A stretch of DNA of 64,000 bases from Apium graveolens. Lineage: Eukaryota > Streptophyta > Magnoliopsida > Apiales > Apiaceae. The stretch spans positions 173,830,790 through 173,894,789 of the forward strand of contig NC_133647.1 of the NCBI RefSeq assembly GCF_009905375.1, in the 5' to 3' direction. The notes beneath the pieces are model-generated. The model did no database searches. It saw only the letters and a program-made list of their open reading frames with translations, and had not been told where the DNA came from. A program made the position numbers and the translations under genes. This document shows, piece after piece, positions 11,700 through 23,899 of the stretch (the first letter of the stretch is position 1; every line of letters starts with the position of its first letter).

Positions 11700-12716
11700 A
11701 AACCAACCATTAAACTTACTAACAATTAAAGTAAAGGCTAGGGTTTGAAGTTTATACCTTCCTTGGTGGGTGATAAGTTGCTAAAAAGCCTTAGGGAGCC
11801 TTGATCTAACCTTAAACAAGCTTGGATCTCACAAACAATCAAGAAAACACAAAGTTGTTTCTTAAAGATACTATTCATCAAGAACTTTGATGAATTGATT
11901 AGCTTTGTTAAACATGGAATCTTGATTTCAAACTTATGGCTCATCTAATTTATGAATTATAGAATCCAATGAAACAAACCTCTTGATTTATGATGGAGTG
12001 AAGCTTGAGTTTTGATTTTCTTCTTCTTGCCTTTCCATGAAAAAGCCGAAGCAAAAAGGGAAGAAATGGGAGTGAAATGCTTCTTTGATCCTTGCTTAGT
12101 TAATTTGTGCGTTGTTTTTATTTGCTTGGTTAATTTAACCTTGATTTAATTAACCAAGGTTCCAATACTTGGCCATAATTCAATCTTAGCTAAATATCTT
12201 TTCACCATGCTTGCATCATCAAGCCTATGTCATCCTTTTAACGCATGTCTCTTCCTTGTGGTTTGATGATGTCATAATCCTTAGCTTCTTGTACAAGCTT
12301 GTCTCTTGGTCGCTTATTTGTTTTACGGTTCGCTTAACTCTCGTTCTCGTTAATAGTTTGAGGGATCATATCCGGGATCTTATTATTTGGGCTTCCCTGA
12401 ACCTTTATTAATATCTTATATTCCTTTAATGATCCTCTGTTATAATCCTTAAATAAAAATCCTTTTAATTATGTTACCTTATAGTTAATCATTTCGGTAT
12501 CTTTTGGATTTTCGGGAAGACCCAAAGTGTTCGAATCTGAATTCTGACGACCTTTACATACACTTATTTACTTTATGGAATACTAATACGATCTCAAAAT
12601 TTCCATAACAGTACTCCTATATAGTGTGGTTTGATAATTTTCCTTAATCAACATCATCAACAAAAAGTTACTATTTATCAGGGTTTCAAATATTTCCAAA
12701 AATTGGGGTTATTACA
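11700..12716 (-). repeat. Element F 3' LTR, part right of element A
   Basis: It aligns to 51181-51664 plus 61009-61509 of the other LTR. The rest lies left of A, outside the window. The small plus-strand ORF at 12211-12411 recurs at 61030-61230 only because both are LTR copies. No gene. Confidence 0.9.
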
Positions 12717-12735
12717 GTCTCCCCTCCTTAAAAGG
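12717..12735 (-). other. Polypurine tract, element F
   Basis: On the minus strand this reads AAGGAGGGGAGAC directly before the LTR start TGTAATAACC. Confidence 0.85.
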
Positions 12736-12739
12736 ATTA

Positions 12740-15700
12740 TGTCTCAGAATCAGATAGAAAACAATTGGGGATGCTTTTCTAGCATTGCATTTTCTAACTA
12801 TCAAGTCGATTTTTCTTTCCACATTGTGGTTTTACCACAAAACTCTGACTAGTCTGATAACCCTGTTTCTAAGCATTGGCTCCTTTCAATCCATAACCCT
12901 TACGGGTTGCTCCATATAGGTCAAGTCTGGTTGCATGTTTATGCGCTCGTATTCTCCTATATGTCCGACATTCGGATTATGCTTCCTTAATATTGATATG
13001 TGGAACATGTTATGAACTTGTTACACGTTCGAGGGTAGGGCTGGCTCATATGCTAACTTCTCAATACGTCTAAATATCTCCAAGGGTCCAATAAATCGTA
13101 GACTTAGCTTCCCTTTCTTTCCGAACCTCATCAATTCCTTCCAAGGGGATACCTTTAACAACACTAGATTCCCTACTTCATACTATTTGTTCTTTTGAGT
13201 CAAATTAGTATACTTCTTCTGTCCATCTTGGGTTGCTACCAGCCATCCTCGAATTGAATTCAATATGTCCTTGGTCCTTTGGACTACTGCTTGTCCGACC
13301 ATCTTGCGCACTCCAACTTCATCTTGATACAAGGGAGATCGACATTGTCTTCCCTAAAGGGCCTCTTAAGGCGTCATCCTGATACTGACATATATCTATT
13401 GTCATAAGAAAACTCAATCCGTGCTAAGTGATCATTCCAAATTTCTTTCAAGTCTATCGCACAGACTCTCATTATATCATCTAGCTCTACATCTTTCGCT
13501 TCTCAATACTTATTCTTTTCCAGTTTACAATCGTTACTATCTTCCGTACAGAATACTATTCTGGATATACCTTTACTCGCTAGAGTTTTATAACCTTTTA
13601 CTAAACGCGTCAACCTTAGTATCACGAACGCGTTTCCATTCCGAATACCACCACACTGATACTACTTCCTTTCTAGCTGCTTCTATCTTCGAAAGCTTGA
13701 TCCATCGTATAGAAGTAAAAGATTTATTGAGAGATCACTATGATCATGAACACTTGTTACATTGCATAGTTAGTACAGAAGGTGGCCAACCTTTAGTACT
13801 TGACAAGAAATTAAACATGTGGTATCCTTCTAGGCTTCTATCACACAGATAGATAGTCATTCGGCAATACCTCCCCTTCTGGAAGGGTTGTTCTTCTCAT
13901 CTTACACGAAATGAAAAGGAGAGAAAAAGAATGTATTTAAGAGAATTACATAAAAAAATACTGCCACAAAATATGAGGCTTGGAATCTACCTCTGAACTA
14001 TAGAGGTTTTTTCACAGGAGAACGAAACATATATATATATATATCAACATCAAGTATTATCGCATCGTATTTCACATGCCTAAATATTTTTGCTATTCCA
14101 TCCATCATTCTATGGATCCATGCTCTTGCTCGAGCTTATAAACAATCACCTTTAAAACTCCCTCAACATCGAAAATCGAATATGGGATTTGATTCTAGAC
14201 ATCGTCTTTACTAGAATTCTACACTTGCCCCACAACCTTCCTCCTATGGTAATACGACTCTCTGTCCATAAGAAGGAATAAATATTTAATAGGTAGATAA
14301 TTGACTTAATTAGTCTATCAATGATAACTTATACATCACAATGACCCGATTAGTGGTACTCAATCTTAACATCCATTACAATTCTCAAGGTTGTTATCGT
14401 CTCATTATTGAAAGAATCGTTTATGCATTACTATAGTCTACCGCGGACCTACGACAGTCATTCATTTTCCTTGGAATCTTAATAGCTAACCATAAAGAGT
14501 TCAGACATGTCGTATCGAATTCTTCTAAGGAGATAACATAATCATCATTCGTGATTCATGAAGAACAGTCCTGGACTTAACGTACATCTGACATGAAGCA
14601 GATAGAATTGCAGAGGAGTTTCAATCAAAGAAACGATAGTAGTTTAATACCATTATTAACCATATGTCTTTATTAAGAGACATGAAGCTCAAAGGTTCAT
14701 TTAGTCCATTCGTAACATGGCCCTGGCTTATCTCAAGATAGGACCTTCTAAGATAGATAGCCCGCTCACGGTGATTACATGAATTAATCTTTACCAAACT
14801 ACTATTACGGTTGAGTATCACACAATCATCAGAAAGAATGTCAATATTTCATACCATAATACAACCTTCACGGCTTTAACCATCATCGCTGTATTCATCC
14901 GGCACGAGCGCCTATAATTGCTCTCCTACACTTAGAGTGTCGGCCACCTCATTGGCCTTTTCTGATAGTAATAGTTTCTTATAATCAATGTCTTTGCAAC
15001 GATCTCCAACTAAATTTTCTACCTTATTTCCAATCAATACTTGTGTGAAAATGCTCTTCCTTAATCTTTGGTGAGAAGAAGAAAAAAAATATCACCATTT
15101 TTCCATAAGTTATTGCCTCGGTCTTTAGAGGTTAACATTGTCACGACTGACTCTCGATCATACTTAGGACGTCTCTTTATCTTGGGTCCTTCTTGTTTTC
15201 ATCAATCTCGACCTTCATTGGGTCGATCTATACTTTCTTATGGTTCAACACGTGCCCACCTGACATTATTATAATTACGTCATAATTCCTTTATCAAAAT
15301 TTCTATTCTTTAGAACTTTGAATATTACCTTTCTCCTTATAAGACCTCTAAGGTTATCCTTGAATCATTCCCCCTGTATTCCCTAGATACAGGGCATATC
15401 AAAATACCATTTACTAATACTAGAACCATTATCTATATACTTCTGAAAAATTTCTCCATTGATCCTTAAAGGTTGTTGTTACCTTAATCCTTTCCAATGC
15501 ATACTGTCAAAACTCATATTGTCCCTATTAAGGGTGAAATGCCAACCTTTATGCATTCCCCTAGGGTTCGTCTCAAGTTATCGAGGTTCTATCCTTAATT
15601 CCACCTTTAAAAAGGTAATTGCATCCTTCCATGGATAAATCAAGTCATATATCCCTGATAAGGGTATCTTATTCATTCATTCCCACCTCGATAGTCTATA

Positions 15701-17300
15701 CCAAATTTTACAATAACATCTTTATTCAAACTGAGGTCAATCCATATGACTTCCAAAAGATAACAACGGTTATCCGCTTTTCTTGCGTCATTTAGTAATG
15801 ATAACAAGGATGTTCTGGAAGATATTGGTCCCGTTCAACGTGAACATTTTAGTTCTAATTACTCATTTACCTCTGTTATTTATCTCAATAGTCATCTCAA
15901 TGTTGGGATATCTTTTATACCCGAAGTCTCCCTTTTTGGGAATCAAGCCACATGTGTTACATATACTTCACATTTTTGAAGTTACTTCCTTCATCCATTT
16001 TTTTTAATTTCTTGCTTTCCTGTCTCCTCAGTCCATCCGTGTTCCCTTATTAATCCATCGATTTATCTCAGAGTTTCATCGAATACTCCCAACTTAAAGG
16101 GGATTAATTATATGTATCATACGCTTTCAAAACTTGACTTTATCTCATGACCAATCACCATTGCGCTAATGATGACACACTTATCTATTTTTATTGTTAG
16201 GGTTTCTTAGGGTTTCACATACCTAACTTCCTTATCGCGTCTCAAATCTATTTCCTTTATATACCTTTGTACTCCTTTCCTTTTCAGTCTTTTTATTTTC
16301 ATTTCTTTTACAACCATTTCATGAACCAACACAACATAAGCATTTATTTCAAACATCCCGTCATTCTGGATTCGTGTCCTTTAGACGAATCTTGACGACT
16401 TTCACAACCTAGATTCATGATTTATCATACTTGTCCGCCTCTGATCTGGCTCTAAAACTTCTACTCTATCTCTTTATCTTTCTTAGCCTTCCACCAGCGG
16501 GTGGCCTCTCTCTTAGGAAGGTAAGTGGCAAAAACAGTCTTTTGCGCTTCGTTAATCATTTAGAATCTCAAATGATTCCTCTATTTCCTTTAGCCAGGCT
16601 TTTGCCTCGACTGGGTAAACTTGTTCCTTGGAACTCTGAGAGCTTAGCGATTTAAAGGTCCTGAAAGAATTTCCCACCGCATTTTTTCCTCAGGGTAGTG
16701 GTTGGGGATAAAAGTATAAGTTTTGTTTAAGCATGTCCACGAATTTCCCCATAGGAGTACCGTCTTGGTTCTCCCTATCTTGCTCGAATTCTATTTTCTT
16801 AGTATGAAATGTTTCATCCTTCTCCCCATAATCGGGGTCATCCTATATTTTTTTTAAATCCTCATTTTCCACTTCATAAGATTTTGAGTTCCTTATATCT
16901 TGATTATGACCTCCCTGATCATCAAACTCATGGTTTGCCCTAATCTTATTCCTTTTGGGGGCGTAATCCTTGGAAAAATTTTGAGGAACTCTTTATATTT
17001 GTTTTACTTACTTTGGTTAAGTCCTTCTCTCGTACAGTTATTACATGGTCGGAAAATATGAATTCTCCGGTTCCTATATACTTCACGACACTCTCAAGTG
17101 TCAACAATGCAATTAACAATACAAATAGAATTACGATCTTATCACAAAAGAACTGATCTGAACTAAAAGGAACATATATATACATAACCATTGGTTCGAG
17201 AGTACAACAGTTAAACGCTTGAAAGAGAATTACATCATCTGATCTGATCATTCCAAAAGTACAACTGTAGATAATCTACTAATCAATCTAGACTAATCAT
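12740..17300 (-). pseudogene. Decayed gag-pol of element F
   Basis: No ORF of useful length remains, but minus-strand traces appear in the expected order. Gag: AKAWLKEIEESFEIL near 16570-16610 and TVFATYLPKREATRWWK near 16495-16545, matching the gag core of A and B. A possible zinc-knuckle Cys pair lies near 15950. A weak RT trace (IDYR...RYP) lies near 15650-15710. The end of RNase H (KANEVADTL) lies near 14930-14965. The integrase C-terminal region lies about 13020-13440 (LEWNDHLARIEFSY; GKKGKLSLRFIGPLEIF; VHNMFHIS). A chromodomain-like segment lies about 12800-12930 (EQPVRVM; RLVRVLW). Stops and frameshifts occur throughout, and 13450-14900 is hardly recognisable. The plus-strand ORF at 13421-13852 is a shadow of this region. 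Confidence 0.75.
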
Positions 17301-17381
17301 TCATATTTAGGCTAATCTTCCAAAAGTGGTGCTGCATGAAAATCCTTGTCTGATCCCTTTAACTCTGCACACTACTCTGGA

Positions 17382-18815
17382 TCAAGAAATACGGGCACGA
17401 ACGACATCCCTAACCTGCCCCATCAAGGAGGTGATGAGTTCTAGGATAGTCGTAAGTAGAGCTGGATCAATCTGACCCTCAAGATGGCCTCTAGCTATAA
17501 TTCGGGTGGTAGCCTCCATCCTGTCCATGCTATAAGCTAAGCCTGCCGGAAGTACACCGCCCTCACTTCTTGTTGCAGTAAGTCGATCCAACAGATCACT
17601 CCGAACATTACGGGCCTCAGACAGGCCACCCAAAGTCATATGCTAATCGACGATAAGAGAAGCCTAAACGGTTGCATCTAGCAGTCCATGGGGTGCAGGT
17701 GGTGTAGACCCTGGAGATCCAAATGGATAACCAAGCACATTATCAGGTGACAAGGGTGCAGGAGATAAAGGTGGCATTTCCTCAATAGGTTCTGAGTTAT
17801 GTACATGGGAGGGAACATGAACTGGGGAACCTCATGGATGTCTACAAGAACCTCTGGGAGAGGGTCTGATACTGGTATAATTGGTGTTGTGGAAGGCCCC
17901 ACTCCTTCTACCCTCATTATCCTCTGTGTCCTTGGTAACTCTTCATCCTCTAGTGCCACCCTCGCGACCATCCTAGCTCTGGTAGTCGCCCTGACTACGG
18001 TCATCAATTTCTCAGCGGACCTCTCTTTATTCTCGTCAGGATCCTGCACAGGATCCTCCTCAACAACAATCCTTTCTAGAATAACATCCCCAACCGCTAC
18101 ATCCTCAATATGAACATAATCTAGTCCCTCATTAGGGTGCTCCATTAGATCCACAATCTGATCCCCAATATGTAGTAAAACATCATCATGTTGATGCTCC
18201 TCAACCTCAGGGTTCGGTGCCCCGCTGCCCTATACGATAACGAACTATGTTACTATCATGATATTTATAAGGGTTTCTGTAAAGGTTTTAACTGTTAGTA
18301 CTACGTTAGGTAGTCCGACTATGAACTTGGCAAGAGTTCTTATTATCTTAATGAACTTATTATTTTAACGACACATCATCTCTGAGGTTTATAACGCTTA
18401 GCTCTGATACCATTTCTGTAACACCCCCAAATCCGGGGTCGGGGATCCGGGTTGTCACGAGTTCCATTTCCGTTAATAACACCCAATCTTAATAACCAAC
18501 CAACTACTGCGTACTGTGACCCCACAATATACACACACACACCACAAATTATAGTCTAAGATATGAATACCAAAAAATAACACAAGTCATTTTATTCCAC
18601 AATTATAAGTCATTACACCTCAAAAGGGTTTCTAAATAGATTAACATAATCTTTTCCAATATTAAAATTCGTAAATATACATAAGTCTGGTGCATAAAAA
18701 ATTGAAAGCCTAGCCTATTGGTAGTTCCTACCTCAGCTACAGCGACATCAACGCCTACAAGAAACTGCGGAATGTTTCCTATCCGCTCGCGAATTGGGAG
18801 CTTGGTCCTGTTCAT
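17382..18815 (-). pseudogene. Element F accessory ORF, predicted two exons, frameshifted
   Basis: Exon 1 (18815 down to 18732, 28 codons) lies in the LTR, starts MNRTKLPIRERIG and ends GAG|GTAGGA. It begins 9 nt after an ACAG acceptor, exactly as in A and B. Exon 2 begins at 18229 (TAG|GGCAGC) in the same frame and stays open to 17678. The end of that frame looks out of register: a proline-rich continuation is found in a second frame from about 17820 and runs, through stops, into the segment ending at 17382. The last part (LLTTILELITSLMGQVRDVV) is helical and ends before gag, like the ORF of A and B, though sequence similarity is low. The start shares M-x-R-x-K-x-x-x-R with the A/B leader and with histone H3. 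Function unknown; splicing inferred. Confidence 0.45.
18401..18412 (-). other. Primer binding site, element F
   Basis: GCTCTGATACCA on the plus strand is TGGTATCAGAGC on the minus strand, four bases from the LTR end at 18417. tRNA-Met type. Confidence 0.93.
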
Positions 18816-19605
18816 CTTGTCTAGCTGTTGTTATGTGATGAAAGAATAAAGTAAGGGTGAGCAACAAGCCCACCAAAATAACATGTATAATAATTAATAA
18901 TATATGAGCATTCTCATAGTACTCATGAAAGTCTTGGTCAAGTAAAAATGAACCAAGTTTGATATCTTAATGCGACCAAGTCGCAAAATATTCAGTATAT
19001 ATGTATATATACTTTTCAAAATCTTTGAAATCCTCTATCATGCATAATAGACACAGAGTTCCAGTTTAAAACTGTATAAAAATATCGTTGCAAGGTGATC
19101 TCATATATCTAACCTTGTCTCAACGTTTTTTTGAAAATCTTTGTCATGTATAAGATAATCATTAAATAGATATAAGTTGAGAAGATGAAGTTACAAGATA
19201 CTCCAATATACTTATATCTTTTCCGAATACTACTTGAACTACCACCGTTCAAGGTATAATCAATTTCAAAAGTTCATTACATAGATGAGACTACAAGATA
19301 AGACTTGAATAGATTCAATCTTTGAAATATCATTTGAAAGAAATAAAGTTACGAGATACTTCATTAAGTCCCGATATATATATACACCTATATATATATA
19401 TATATCTCATACACTCCTTGAAAACCTCTGTTATAAAAATTATAAACAGAGTTGTAATATCCAATAAATTTAGAAAAAAAGAAAACCTTGGCATAAACCT
19501 GATATCTTGCTGATCAGGCAAAGATACCAATTAAGTCACCTTTTCTACTAGTAGATGGATGAATTCCCCACTGGTCATCACCCTGGCCGTATTAGGACCT
19601 TATGC

Positions 19606-19682
19606 TGGACTGCCACTCAGCCACTTACGCTTTAATGGACTCCCACTGAGCCACTTAGACTTTGATGGACTCCCACTGAGCC
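19606..19682. repeat. 30-bp tandem repeat, about 2.5 copies
   Basis: Units 19606-19635, 19636-19665 and partial 19666-19682 share TGGACTCCCACTGAGCCACTT with few changes. It lies in the F 5' LTR. Confidence 0.85.
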
Positions 19683-20192
19683 CATGGCGCCTATGCCGAC
19701 GCATTTTGATTGGGCTTACTTCCCGAACGTTGGGCAAGTAATCAAACTCTTTTATCAAATTAACAACTTCGTTGCGCCAAAAATACACCACAGAGCCGGA
19801 TCCATTAGGTTTTGAGCGAGTATTTAAATCCCCTTCGAAAGGAAGATCTTAAATTTGAAAATGAGTTTTGGGATCCGCTCTTATTTAAAATCATTTTGAA
19901 GAATCGAAAACATTTTTGAAAATGTTTGAAGTAAGGATGATTTAATGGAATAAATCAGTTACAAATTAATCGAAGAATATCTGAATATTATTCTTTAAAT
20001 AATATTCCAATAAAGAATAGCTTTTATCAAAATAAATCCAGTAAAAGTTTTTGGAAATAATACTTGAATCAAATAATAATTATCGAAAGATATACTTATT
20101 CGAAAGTAAAATCTTTATTTGAATAATCGAAAATAATATTTGATTATTGTTAAAAACTATCGAATATACCTTATTCGATTAATAGTTATAGA

Positions 20193-20196
<4 letters not shown>

Positions 20197-20250
<54 letters not shown>
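20197..20250. repeat. TA dinucleotide microsatellite
   Basis: About 27 uninterrupted TA units in the F LTR, 163 bp before the insertion point of C. Confidence 0.97.
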
Positions 20251-20255
<5 letters not shown>

Positions 20256-20407
20256 CTCGAAAATATCGACTCCTAGTTTAGAAAAATGTTTACCTTTGGG
20301 TCCCCTATACTAAGGGTATACGTAACTACGGCTTGTCTCTAGCATAGGTATTATGCAATTTATAAGCATTTGAATTGATAATAAAATATCAAGATTTCAT
20401 AACATGC

Positions 20408-20412
20408 ATATA
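20408..20412. repeat. Target-site duplication of element C, left
   Basis: ATATA, matched at 50292-50296. The sequence around it is TA-rich, so the edge could shift by a base or two. Confidence 0.75.
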
Positions 20413-21236
20413 TATAACGACTCGTGTATTTTTGAATTATTTAAATATATAATTGTGGAAGTATTAAATAAATAAAATACGTGTATAGCTTATTTCAGCT
20501 TGGTGTCGTTTTATTATTATCATCTATGTGTGATTTATGGTGTACCAGGTTGTTCGCGTAATTAATTATGGAATTGTATCGAATTGTTTTCACTTTTAAA
20601 AATGGATTTAATGCAAATTTATTTTTATAAATACTTGGATTGTCTGTAAAATTGTTTTTATGATTTTATAATTTTATTAATTATTTTTGGGATTTTATAA
20701 AATTTAGAAATCAATATTTCATCAATTATTTAGCCTTGTATGATTTCCTGATTATGTTTAAGTGTAAATTCCATATTAAATTCAGAAATATCTCAAAAAT
20801 TGTGAAACCCGTATTTTATTAAGTTTGGGTTATTCCGGAAATTTTAAAATTATTTTGGAAATTTTTGAGAGATTAATTTCACCTGCATGTTGATTCGTTT
20901 AATTGATAAAAGCGGGTATAAATTGTATTTCAGAAATTATTTTAAAATTATGAAAATTTCGTTTTTATTTACTCCTGGATATTTCTGACATTTTAAGACT
21001 GATTCGGATTTATTTCGATGTATTTTAACCACACCTTGTTTCGTCCAATCGCTAAATCCGGGTTTTTATTGCGCTCCAAAATTTGTTTTAAAATTTCGAA
21101 AGTTATGTTTTTACTAACTTTGGGGCATTTATAATATTTCAAGAATGTTTTGGTATTTTTTTTAAAATTTATTAAGTGTGACCCTGTCTGATAAATTGCG
21201 AAGTTGGGGTAAAGTTTCGATCCCCGGATATTCAGG

Positions 21237-21296
21237 GACACGTGTCAAATCCTTATTAAAGAATTTGACACGTATCCAAATTATTGATACGTGTCC
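21237..21296 (+). promoter_or_regulatory. G-box/ACGT cluster before a pyrimidine-rich leader, element C LTR
   Basis: GACACGTGTC (21237-21246), GACACGTATC (21267-21276) and GATACGTGTC (21286-21295) lie within 60 bp. The first two are arms of an imperfect inverted repeat. A CT-rich tract (about 21320-21430) follows, as in many plant 5' leaders. ACGT cores bind plant bZIP and bHLH factors. In the 3' LTR copy (48187-48246) the second and third cores are mutated. Confidence 0.45.
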
Positions 21297-21544
21297 TGCG
21301 CAAACCAAATAAGCAGCAAGTCATTTTCTTTATTTCTTTTACATCAATCTCTTTATTTTCTGTTCTCTCTCTGTTCATCTCTTCCGTTTCTCTTTTTCTC
21401 CTCCCTTCCCCGTTTCCTCCTCTCGGCTGTTCCTGTACGACGCCGTTTCATTTTTCCGGCCGTTCCCGGTGAGTCGCCGCTTGGATCCTTAGCTTGGCTG
21501 GTTCTAATTGTGTTGATAATCTGTGTATATGCATATATCTATGC

Positions 21545-21603
21545 TTGTGTGTGTGTGTTACCTATGTGTGTGTGTGTGTGTTACCTGTGTTGTGTGTGTG
21601 TGT
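21545..21603. repeat. TG microsatellite runs in element C LTR
   Basis: Three TG runs separated by TTACC-type spacers; shorter in the 3' LTR (48495-48543), showing slippage after insertion. Confidence 0.9.
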
Positions 21604-23797
21604 ACAGCGGTGGCCGTGTGGTTGCCGGTTGTGCTTCCTGGTTGCTCGTTGGGCTTGTCCTGTTTGCAGTTGTTGGTCCTGTTAAATTGGGCCTTGCTGT
21701 TGATGTTGGGCCTCTAACAGTGAGGCCGGTTGTGTGCAGTTGGGCTGATTATTTAATTCTGATTTGATTCTTTTATTTGCTGGAATTATTTGAATAAACA
21801 TTCATGATATTATAATTCGTACGGGAATTTATTTCGTAATCAGTGAAATTACATTGGAAACCCGAAATTTATCGGGTACCCATAAATTTTACCGCCGTTG
21901 ACGATGAACTTCGGTGAGTCAACGGTGGACGGTGATGAATTTATTCTGAGTCCTAATTTTATAAAAATAAATAAAATGAGTCGTGTAATTAGTTTCATAT
22001 GTGAATGGTTATGGAATTGTGAAAATTGGAATTGCGATTTGTTGTTATTGACGTCGATTTTGTTCGACGGGTAGTTCGATAAACAAAGGAGACGCTGCCC
22101 AAATTCCGAAAGCGTACCCTGTAAAATATCGAGAATATCAGTCGAGTGTACATAGTTATATACTTATAATTAAATGTTGTGCGAGCCTACCTGCATATTG
22201 TGGTATATGGTTAATAACCCTATTTTACGAAATGTACCTGCGTGTCGTAAGAATATATTTTATAAATTATAGCCGACAACCCTGTTTTCTAAAGCGACAA
22301 GTATATGTGTTTTCCAAAATTGGTTTCCGAGTCGAGTTTTGAATACGTGAACCCTGATTTCTGTATGTATTATAATAATAATATATATAATTACGAGTCG
22401 GGAATCATTATCGTCTAGGTAAACTCTCTAGCGAGGATATGGCAAGCATAACTGGGTGTCTAACATATAGTATTTCGACCCTGTAGGTTCTAGTTGGGAA
22501 ACCGAAAGTGGATGTTGGACTAAAGATAACCTAGTGGTCAGTCGACGAGCTCAGTAGAGTTTCAGCAGAAAAACCTGAGTGTCGAAGTCGAATCCAATGT
22601 AATCTAGTGGTTGGACATTAAAGCCTGAGCGGCAGAGTCGGCTCAGAGTTGATCAGTAATAGTTGTAAAGCCCTGTAAGGCAAGTACTTCTAAACCTTTT
22701 TCGAAATATAATGCAAACATTTCTAAATTCTCTCGTGACATATTGTTAATTATTCAAAATAGCTCTATTTTATATTGTAGGTACTTTGAATCCTTCAGCC
22801 TTGAACCCGAGCCACATCATTTAATCTTTGAGCCGTAAGCCTTATTCTTTGTGAACCATTTCTTGTTAATTTACCCATCATATACCTAACACTGGAACAA
22901 AATTGTTTGAACATACATAAACTTTTATACTCAACCATACCTTGTGGCATCAAAGAACTAAACCTTATAAAATCATTGTTCCTCTAAATACCCGATTCTT
23001 CTACAGGCTGAAGGCCATTTCTTTTATATACTTTGACATACCCTCGTGGTACCCATGAATTTTCACCACGCTCGTATACAAATGTTTTATTATTGTTAAT
23101 TATGATCTTGTTTTATTGAGTTATATTGTTTATCATATTGAACTGATTTAGAATTAGATAGTTTTCTTTATGTGGACCAGATTCGTGGTCAGACCGGATT
23201 CGTGGTCGAATTAGGCCAATATGTGCCTTGGATCCAGTTCGTAGAGTAGAGTTGTGTGCCTTTCTCGGGTTTAGTGCGTGACTGATCAGCAGCCTAACCT
23301 TGGTTTTAAAATTTAAAATGAATATCCAATTCTAATTATTAGTTAACAAGAAACCTGATTCCTCTGAATCATGTCGTTTGATCATTATTTAACCTCAGTT
23401 ATTGTTATTGCGACTTGATGAGCTAGTTAGCTCACTCTTGCATATATTTTCATATATTCTACAGTTAAAAAGGATACAATTGATAGCAAGGTTTCCCAGT
23501 TCAATGTACGAGCTAGGATTCCAGATTGAGTTGGATCGGGCTAGCAGGAGCTTATTATGGTAGTGGGATAGTAAGATGGTATGAATAATTTCATTATCAG
23601 TTGTAAGTTAATTAGTTGGGATTTGGTACGTTGTAATAAAAGTTAAGGTTGTGGCTTGTTTTCATACTTTAACCTGTTGCGATCCGTGGTTATGTAAAGC
23701 AGGGTCATTGCCAATAATATTTCATATACAGGTTTATATATTGTGTATGTGTTGTGGACCCCAAACTTCTGACCCGGGTGTGGAGGGCGTCACAGGT

Positions 23798-23809
23798 TGG
23801 TATCAGAGC
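23798..23809 (+). other. Primer binding site, element C
   Basis: TGGTATCAGAGC, three bases after the LTR end. tRNA-Met type. Confidence 0.93.
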
Positions 23810-23899
23810 TACAGGTTATATGTCACTGAAACAAGCCTAGATTGTCGGTATTGGGTAGATGGTTAGGATTAGGAATAGGAAATAGAAAGATAAGACGTC

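Larger units (their letters stand above)
18417..20412 (-). repeat. Element F 5' LTR, part 1 (left of element C)
   Basis: It starts TGTAACACCCCC in plus orientation next to the PBS and is cut at 20412 by C. It contains leader exon 1 of F (18732-18815), a 30-bp tandem repeat and a TA microsatellite. No other gene is visible. Confidence 0.9.
20413..23794 (+). repeat. Element C 5' LTR (3,382 bp)
   Basis: It aligns with the split 3' LTR. Relative to that copy it retains about 470 bp (roughly 23061-23530) lost from the 3' LTR and lacks about 40 bp present near 49790. ORFs at 20993-21241 (minus) and 21284-21767 (plus) recur in the 3' LTR only because both are LTR copies; they are low-complexity or antisense. 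An acceptor-like CTACAG at 23459-23464 is followed 9 nt later by ATA where A and F have the leader ATG. Confidence 0.92.

Noticed and set aside
13421..13852. 143-codon plus-strand ORF
   Set aside because: It lies antisense to the decayed integrase of F and shows no independent domain.
20197..20250. Origin or matrix-attachment role for the TA run
   Set aside because: A simple microsatellite inside an LTR; nothing further supports a function.
20993..21241. 82-codon minus ORF, also at 47943-48191
   Set aside because: The two are LTR copies of one element, so similarity does not show selection; no domain.
21291..21767. 158-codon ORF in the LTR of C
   Set aside because: Composed of CT-rich and TG-repeat low-complexity sequence; its recurrence near 48234-48707 is only LTR duplication.
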